From: Antitrichia curtipendula
Taxonomy: Eukaryota > Streptophyta > Bryopsida > Hypnales > Leucodontaceae
Reading direction: 5' to 3'
Assembly: GCA_951230915.1 (NCBI GenBank)
Contig: OX579634.1
Location: 14,410,725 to 14,474,724, forward strand
DNA length: 64,000 nucleotides
In this document: positions 56,652 to 64,000 of the stretch, piece by piece
Layout: each line of letters begins with the position of its first letter
Numbering within the stretch: position 1 is the first letter of the stretch
The notes under the pieces: generated by a model
Seen by the model: the letters and a program-made list of their open reading frames with translations, nothing else
The model's database searches: none
What the model was told of the DNA's origin: nothing
Translations under genes and position numbers: made by a program

Positions 56652-58729
56652 GTTGTCAACATTTAGCTCATGGTGGAATAAACATCAAAAAGCATCAATT
56701 GTGTTTTGGTGATATTAGGTAATATACTCTTAAAGCAACTATTTAAGGGTTGGTCCGCCTTTTTCACAGGCTTCTGTGGACAAAAAAAAAATTAGATCAT
56801 TTTTTAGAAAAAGAAAAATAGATGTGGAACCTAACACTAGTGGTTTTGTATTTTTTCCAATCATTTTTGAATTACTTATAAACTTTCAAAGATTCAGGGC
56901 ATAGGCACCTATTTGTAAACATAGGTCTTGGCCAAAATCTGTCCACTTGCAACTTGTAAAGAGATGTATGGAAATCAAAGACAATGATTGGCTCTTACAA
57001 TAGAAAAACAAATTCCCCTCGGTGCATTCAATTGCTAAACTCATCCATTTGAGGATCACTCCAACTCCATTCTCCACCTAAAAATAGGGGCGGCTTAAAG
57101 AAGATGGGCACTTTTAGAGCACAGTACCTTAGATTGACTTCTATGGATCCATTAATCAATTTGCAAGTTATAATCATAGCCATGAAACCATGACCCCATA
57201 AAACATAGATCCATACTATAAATTGAGGTCTAAGGATAAAAATTAGTATCCTTTAGAATTTACAAACTACTATCTTCTACAAGTTTCATTTTGGTAAAAT
57301 TAATAATATACAATAATATTTCAAACTCTAAGAGGTAGAATAATTGACTTTATTGGGGCAATGTAAACTCACTTAATGCAGTTACACTTAATTATCTCCT
57401 AATTTATCCTTTTTTTCAAAACCTTTAATCATATATATTTACATATTTGATACATTTATTTATAGATCATTAACAATCCTACACCAACTATAATACAAAC
57501 AAAAACTATTGTAATCATTTCTGTTTTCATCCAAGCTTGTGACAAAAGACAAATGTGCCAACAAATTTTTGTCTCATATTCCTTAATTTTTAGATGCATT
57601 GTCTCCCAATTGGACTTGTAATGACAGAAAACTACATCATTATTTGCTAATTGCATTAAATACATACCTGCATACGTACATGAAGATGCTACAATCCAAA
57701 TTCCTACCCTACAACTACACACAAGAAGTAAATTGTGTTTTCACTAGCCACTTATTGTCTCTATGCCTTAGCCTTTTCTGCAAATAGAATATTGCATCTA
57801 ATATTTTAAGGGCCACATCCATAAATAGAAGTTGATATTGGGGATTTAATGCACCAAAGCTTCTTTGTAGGAAGGAGAAGATAGAATATCGCAATTCTCT
57901 AAAAGGATTCAAAAAGTCAATTTCATGCAATAGTGCACACCAATGTTTCCAAACACATATAACACAATTCAATAGAGAAATTGGGAGAGATGGTGTTAGC
58001 TTACATCTATTCATTTGAAGTCTTCTCTAATTTGTTCACTAAGTATCTAAATTAGTGTCAATTGATCATTTTGTTTGGGGATTTTAGAAGGTAAATTCTA
58101 GAAGAATTCCACATTCAAAAAGACTAAAACTATAACTTGTTGCAAATTATAAAGGAACTCTTATGGTAGCAACAGTCTAATGCTTGAGAGATAGAATAGT
58201 ACAATTTTTTTGTGAGATTCTAATCTTGTGGTTTTGACTTCAGCCATCAAGCTTTTTTTTATTGCTCATCAAATTTGATTGAGCTATTTTTTTTAAATAT
58301 TCACAATTGCACTACAAGAAAAAGGGGCCCTATTTAAGAAAAGATCAATGCATTTATGTTGATTACAAAAAAAGAAATTGGGCTTAGTTGATTCGGCAAT
58401 CTTCTAAACATCAATCAAGATAATTTTGTTGATTTGAACAAAAAGGAAATTTGCTTAGTTGATTCAACAATCTTCTAAACATCATTTTTATTTTCCCACT
58501 TATTATAGTAGTAGGGCAGGGGCGGTGGAAAATAATTATTTAAAAGTAAGCCAAAAAATAAATAAATTGAACAAGAGAAATTGTTGAATTCGGTAAAAGT
58601 TGAACAACAATGATGTTGTAAATATTAAAAATGTCCAGTGTGTGCAAGTAAGTCTGAAAAAAGTCCAACAACTATATATCGTCAAAAAATGTTTAAATGG
58701 CATAAGGACTTACTTGATAGCTAGACATT
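56652..58729. other. AT-rich intergenic region, nothing recognised
   Basis: Small ORFs only, none with recognisable domains. Confidence 0.5.
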
Positions 58730-58876
58730 TAAGGTAAACTACCTCATTACAAACAAAATGGAAGCAAGCCCATTGTGGGATGACTTTTAATAAAGGTGTA
58801 CGTTTCAGAAGTTGAATGTTCACCATCTCAATTTTGCCCACAATGGGCTTGCCCCATAATGGAGTGGTGTACCATA
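58730..58876 (+). mobile_element. Small TA-flanked MITE, family E copy 2
   Basis: TAAGGTAAACTACCTCATTA at the left, GGAGTGGTGTACCATA at the right. The core matches the copy in carbonic anhydrase intron 5 (AAGCCCATTG, GTTGAATGTTCACC, ATTTTGCCCACAATGGGCT). Confidence 0.6.
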
Positions 58877-58991
58877 GTGAGAATGAAGGATATAGAGGTT
58901 GTTTTTATAATGAAATCCATTGTCCATCATGAATTCTCAAAAGGTATGGGACAATTTGAAGATGAGGCTTCATTGCTCATTGTCAAAATGT

Positions 58992-59437
58992 AGAAACTAA
59001 GTGCAAAGTAGAATTTTAGACCTCATTTTGATGTAGTAGAATAACCTTTTCCAAAGTACTTTGAACAAAAAGAAGTTGTGAGTTAAATTTAGTACTCATC
59101 CTCAAAAAACCTTTTGAAATTTAGAGCCTCCAATAAAAAATTTACGGACAAATTTTAGAAAGGATGTTTGAAATTGTCCAAAAAAATGTGTCTTCCAACC
59201 CCTCTTTAAAATTTGACCATAAATATTGATTTGAACCTCTAAATATCAAATGGATTTTTGGAGATAAAAGTTAGTTTGATTTTATACATTAACTAAGTTC
59301 AAAGTTTTTTGAAAAAAATTATTCTACTCTGCTTAAATGAGGTCTAAAATTTTACTTATTAATTACAATTCCTACTTTTGACTTAACTATGAGTGGTTGG
59401 GCTCCTACTAATCCTAATTAATATATCCCATATGGGT
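58992..59437. mobile_element. Foldback element, family H copy 2
   Basis: The left part (CAAAGTAGAATTTTAGACCT) is inverted against the right part (AGGTCTAAAATTTTACTTAT). The right arm ends with CCTACTTTTGACTTAACTAT and GAGTGGTTGGGCTCCTA, the reverse of the copy 1 left arm. The outer left arm is missing. Confidence 0.6.
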
Positions 59438-59589
59438 TGTCTTACCTCCTATCATCCCACTTGTATAAAGAGTTTGTCTTCTCATATCTATGATCATCAC
59501 AATAGATGGCATTCAAAGATCAATTGCTAAATATATTGGATTATTTTGAATGTAGTGTTGAGTTTTTAGAAATTCAATATATCTTCTAT

Positions 59590-60471
59590 AGTCCTTATTG
59601 GGGGTTCTTGGGATTTTTCGTAGGCTTGTGTGATCTCATATTTTGATATGAGTTTTTGAATTTTTTTTGTGAGATAAGAAATCGTATTAGCTTTCAGGGA
59701 ATATAATTTTATTTCAATCGGTGCTTGGGAGCAAAAGTTATGCTACTATGAGTCCAAAAAACAATTGAAGGGTAGTCCAAAGACTGAAATCACAGAAAGT
59801 TTTTTTTATTTTTTATTTTTTATTTTTCTCTTTTTCTCAAAGATTACATTTTTGTCTCATTTGAAGCTTTGAATCATTCTATTTGGACTAGTGATTAGAA
59901 AGTTATGGACAATCTAAGCATCTTCTTGAAAAAATGACTCATAGGTTTCATTTTTGAATGCAATTTTAACAATTTTTGAAAAAAAGATGTCATGTAGGGA
60001 TAAATTTGCTTGCTAGAACAATCTCACTGTAGGAATTATTGTCTTTCAATTCCATCACAAAGCTATTAATGGGATAATTGAACCTATTTCTACTTAACAA
60101 TTTTTTAATGAATGAAAATTACGTATTTTTTTGTTGAATTTAATTTCTTAGATTTTAAAATCAATTTAAGAATATAAAAAATTATCAAAATCAATAGTGC
60201 AAAAATTTTAAGTTAAGAAGATTCAAAGCCAAAAAATATAGTTGAGTATGGTATATAAAAATATGTTATCTTCACTTTAAATGCAAATATCTTTCAATCT
60301 ACAATGTCAAAGTTTTTGAAATTTTTTTTATGCATTTTTATACTAGTGTAGTACAAGATCCTACATTTAGATATGTTAAAAAAAAATTTAGAGTTTTTTG
60401 CTCCTTGCAATAGAAATGGCAGTTTTGAGTGGTTTTTGATGGAAAAAAACCCTCGGGACTTTAAGGATTAA
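59590..60471 (+). mobile_element. TTAA-ended element, family A copy 5, left end lost
   Basis: The right end CGGGACTTTAAGGATTAA is recognisable; the left end is degenerate. The interior has GTGCTTGGGAGCAAAAGTTA, CTATTAATGGGATAATTGAA and GAAATGGCAGTTTTGAGTGG, as in copies 3 and 4. Confidence 0.6.
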
Positions 60472-61401
60472 AATATTGAATCTAGTTTGAAAACTTTAAT
60501 TAATTATGTGGTTGTGGGTTCAAACCCCAATGGTGGCTATGGTGGTTAGTGATGTAGCAATTCTATATACGTGGTGGATTTGCTAACATGACAATCATGC
60601 TTGCGTGGCCAATTTTGCCTATTTGGCACTCCAATGCACGGGGCAATCCATGTGGTGGGTATTGCCTATATAGTAGTCCATGTGGAATAATTATAAGTTT
60701 TTTTGAATTTGACCATATCCAAAAACAAAATCAGCATAGAAGTGTTGATTATTGTCTGAATCCAAATGTCCTAATCAATTGTCCAAATCAACATACATTT
60801 TTTTATTTTTCCTGTTGAATCAGACATTGAATTTTCTAGTAGTGTTGATGAATAGAGAATTTTGCTTGGATATTGCATAAGTGGATTCTATGTAATCTAT
60901 GGAGAAGGGAATAAAAGGACTATATGATAAAAAAACGGAACAGTAGACGAGTTTGTTTTGCATTGGGAAGCCTTTACTATATTGATCCTATTGCTGGAGA
61001 ATGATACTACCTACATTTATTTCTAATAATTGTACCTGAACCAATATCATATGAAGACCTTTAAGCAATGGATGGTCATCTTTACAGTACATTTAAAGAG
61101 GTGTGTTTAGTAAGAGGATTGTTGAAAAATGATGGAAAGTGGATTTTATGACTACAAGAAGCCTCTATCATGTGATTGAGATCACAACTTTGAACTTTAT
61201 TAGTCACAATCTTCATTGATTGCTCACCACATAAACCTGCAAATTTGTGGCAATAATTTTGACATCAATTGTTTGATGATTGTAGACGTCGTCCATGTCA
61301 TATCATGTACTCATGTTGTGACGTTAATATGTCTGTCATAACGTCAACTTTCAACCCTAATGTTTGTCAAGATAGAATATTCATTGTCAAGGGGATAATT
61401 T
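60472..61401. other. Intergenic region, nothing recognised
   Basis: No supported gene. Part of it may belong to the direct-repeat element that follows. Confidence 0.4.
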
Positions 61402-61662
61402 AATTATCATGATGGGCAATCTAAATAGAGATAGTAGCAACCTCAATGGATAGGATCGTTTGACCAACCAACTCGACAATAACTAAGGATAGACCATCTC
61501 AATGGACTAGTTGTCCACCTGATGGATTGGTTGTCCAACTCGAGGGGATTTGTCATCTAGTTCCAAGAATTGTCTGTCTAATTGACGGACATGAAAGATG
61601 GACCCAATGCTTCATCAATGTTTTTTACTCCAAGGTAAATCTTAGATTAAAATAAATTTGAA
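61402..61662 (+). repeat. Direct repeat R1 flanking the coiled-coil frame
   Basis: About 260 bp that recurs at 62588-62834 in the same orientation: AATTATCATGATGG, ACCAACTCGACAA, TGATGGATTGGTTGTCCAAC, GACGGACATGAAAGATGGA, CTCCAAGGTAAAT. Could be LTR-like ends of a small retroelement (TRIM-type). No primer-binding site or polypurine tract was confirmed. Confidence 0.55.
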
Positions 61663-62300
61663 CTTCAAAGTTTTAATGAATCAAACAATTAATATTTTTT
61701 TAACTTTTACTTTGGTTGCGACAATGGCACAAAGCATAGTAGTATATATTAGTTTATACTTATAACATATAAATATTTTCTTATACCATATAGTATAAAT
61801 ATTGATTTATTGAGAATTGAAAAAAATGTCCGCCATGCTGTAGGTTACTTTTAGAGTTTTTTAAGTGGAGTGGGTTGTAGGTTGCAATCAATTGAAGCAC
61901 ATAAATCGAGGTGTTGAAGATGAATAGTCTTGTTACATCAACTATCACTTCCAAATTTTGACCCCAATTGTGTAAGCTGTTTGCGACGGCTAAACATGCA
62001 ATGGGTAAAGGGGCTTTGCAACGGATCCTTATAAACACTAATTTTGATGCTACTATTGAAGACCTTAGTGTTGCAACAACAGACCATATTCAAGAGCATG
62101 TTTGAAAGAGCTTTGTTACAATGGAAGTGCATAAGTGACTTAGGATTATAGAGACTTAGGATTACGGAGTTGTTTTTTCTATGAGAGATTTTCTTACAAG
62201 TATTGTGTTTGGTAGAATTACCATAGTGATTGATTGAAGTTTTTTCTGTGTAGCATCTACGTCCATGGTTGCAAACCAATATATGCGAGAAAAGTAAATT

Positions 62301-62536
62301 TTGGGGGTTGAAAGAAAAAATTCGGAATTAGAAGGCAAGATTTTTGGGCAAATTTTTGGGGTTGAGGAAAAGATCGCGGGACTAAAAGGCAAGATTTTTG
62401 AATTTGAAGTAGAGTTTTTAATGCATGAAATGCTACTCAAAGATATTAAATGTAAGATCCAAAAGACAAAGAGTGATGGAAAAGCCAATTTTATGAGCTA
62501 AAGGTTATATTGAAGAAATCCTACTTCTGGTGGTGA
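62301..62536 (+). other. Repeat-associated coiled-coil reading frame, copy 2, frameshifted
   Basis: Homologous to 13456-13770: QIFGVEEKIAGLKGKIF, then LLKDIKCKIQKTK. The frame shown ends at a TAA near 62499, but shifting by one base restores ELKVILKKSYFWW and a stop at 62534-62536, matching the end of copy 1. A decayed copy between two direct repeats. Function unknown. Confidence 0.5.
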
Positions 62537-62587
62537 TTAAAAAAATAGTTTTAGTTGGTGATGAGAACTCTTGTAATTGCACTCTTG

Positions 62588-62834
62588 TAATTATCAAGAT
62601 GGATGATCTAAATGGGCATAGTCATAACTTCGATGAACAAGTTTGTTTGATCAACCAACTCGACAACAAGTGAGGACACACCAATTCAACGAACTAGACG
62701 TCCACCTGATAGATTGGTTGTCCAACTCAACGGACTTGTCATCGAGTGTCGAGTTGACGGACACAAAAGATGGATCTATTGACTTCATCGACATTTTTTA
62801 TTCCAAGGTAAATATTAGATTAAAGTAAATTTGG
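62588..62834 (+). repeat. Direct repeat R2 flanking the coiled-coil frame
   Basis: Second copy of R1 (61402-61662), moderately diverged: ACCAACTCGACAACAAG, TGATAGATTGGTTGTCCAAC, GACGGACACAAAAGATGGA, TTCCAAGGTAAAT. Confidence 0.55.
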
Positions 62835-62896
62835 AAATTTGAAGAAGAAAAATTGATCATATGTATCCTCTCGCAATCCTAACTCGTAAAGACTAA

Positions 62897-63177
62897 CATT
62901 AGATGATTTTTTGGGGGTCTGGAGGGCCGTTTTGGGCCTGTTCCCGGCATTGTTTCTCTGGCAGCAAAAAAATGGCCGTTGTCAGAATTTAAAAAAAAAT
63001 TAAAAAAAAAAAAATAAATCTTGAAATGGAAAAATAAGATGAACAAATTTTATTTTATTTTGTATGACGTGGTAGTCTCTCTGCCACGTCACACAGCTGC
63101 TGCGGTGTAGTTTCAGACAGTTTCAGAGTCTAGGAACCCTGGGGAACTCGTAGCCCTCCACAAGGACTGAATAACAT
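62897..63177 (-). mobile_element. MITE-like element, family C copy 3
   Basis: Inverted relative to copy 1: CATTAGATGATTTTTTGGGG at the left, GACGTGGTAG and GCCACGTCAC in the middle, TAGCCCTCCACAAGGACTGA at the right. Non-coding. Confidence 0.65.
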
Positions 63178-64000
63178 GTAATGTTATGACTAACCGACAC
63201 AAATAGCTAATGTCACATCAAGATAGAGAACCTTCACATCAACTACAAATACAACATCAATTGGAGGGATTTTGTAAGCGTCAAGTTGGATTATGGATTG
63301 TTTCTGATTGATGAGATTTTAAGAATGAATGCATTATATCTTTAGCTAACATACTAGAAATGCCACACTTGATAATTTCTTAATTGAAAATTTCATCGTT
63401 TTAGTCCTTTGATTGTTATTGGAATCAAGATGATCTCAAAATGAGTTTGTTGACAATATCAACAAAGAGGTCCTTCAAATATTCCTACTAGTATGCTAGA
63501 CCCTTTTGAGTGCAAACGTTGTAGTCCTATTGAATACAATCATAACATATATCCTATTGAATGCCTCAATTCCTTGGAGTTGCTTAGATTAATTGTCACC
63601 TTCAAAGCTACAACTTAAGATTGAATGTCCTATCATGTTGCTTTTGAATATTGCCTCAAAACGTGGTCTTTATAGTGGCTTTTAAATTATAGTGAAGCAC
63701 CTAAGCAACAATGTCATTGAAGCCTAGATTTTAACCGAAAGCCACGTGGAAGAAACTACATTCATTCCAATAATTAAACTACAACCAACAACAACAAAAA
63801 TGCTATTCAAATTTTATAAACATCAATTTATTGTGAAACTGGCATTTGCTATGATGATCAATGAATTTCAAGGTCAATCTATTAAACATGTACATCAATA
63901 GGTGTTGATTTGCGGACCTCGGTGTTCTTGTATGACCAATTGTATGTAGCACTTTTTTAAACAACATCCATCCATCCATTGAAAGTGTATATTTTTGAAT
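63178..64000. other. AT-rich window end, nothing recognised
   Basis: No gene or repeat end supported. Confidence 0.5.

Noticed and set aside
1..64000. tRNA, rRNA or CRISPR features
   Set aside because: No cloverleaf with A and B boxes, no rRNA-like stretch and no regularly spaced identical repeats were seen by eye; a tRNAscan or Rfam search would be decisive.

Overview
The window looks like nuclear DNA of a land plant. Evidence: intron-rich genes with GT-AG splice sites, plant-type protein families (PDIL2-3-type disulfide isomerase, HUB1/2-type RING ligase, plant methionine gamma-lyase, secreted alpha-carbonic anhydrase), AAACCCTAA telo-boxes beside a ribosomal protein gene, and a very AT-rich background full of small inverted-repeat elements. 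Sequence flavour suggests a non-seed plant (moss, lycophyte or similar), but I cannot name the species. There are no prokaryotic features and no CRISPR array.

Genes. (1) 3487-6639 (+): nine-exon P5-type protein disulfide isomerase, 441 aa, two CGHC sites, C-terminal KQDEL. (2) 20035-21202 (-): the last exons of a HUB1/HUB2 (Bre1-like) H2B ubiquitin ligase, RING finger intact, but with a one-base frameshift and no visible N-terminus, next to a 200-N assembly gap. (3) 33453-34727 (+): intronless, GC-rich methionine gamma-lyase. (4) 42120-44784 (+): seven-exon checkpoint clamp protein RAD1, 296 aa. (5) 46703-46912 (-): ribosomal protein eL38, 69 aa. (6) 47670-54068 (+): eight-exon alpha-carbonic anhydrase, 448 aa, with a proline-rich N-terminal extension built by a tandem genomic duplication that added an in-frame exon. 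Splice models were assembled by hand; all junction phases close. The genes are housekeeping or metabolic singletons with no evident common pathway.

The space between genes is dominated by short non-autonomous elements that I grouped by eye into families. Families A, B, J and K have TTAA at both ends followed by CCC (ends of type TTAACCCCTAAAGGAC), as expected for piggyBac-like elements; sizes run from about 80 to 950 bp. Families D, E and F begin TAAGGT and are flanked by TA, like Stowaway/mariner MITEs. Family C has 15-bp inverted ends, family H is a long-arm foldback, and family I has about 30-bp ends starting GGGAAATTTTG. One C copy sits inside an I copy. Two isolated perfect hairpins lie downstream of the methionine gamma-lyase gene. 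A degenerate hAT-like transposase lies at about 10.3-11.2 kb. A repeated coiled-coil reading frame ending LKKxxFWW occurs at 13.5 kb and 62.3 kb, the second between two 250-bp direct repeats.

Most interesting: the TTAA-ended element set in a plant genome, the coiled-coil element, and the exon duplication in the carbonic anhydrase. I saw no clearly new multi-gene system.
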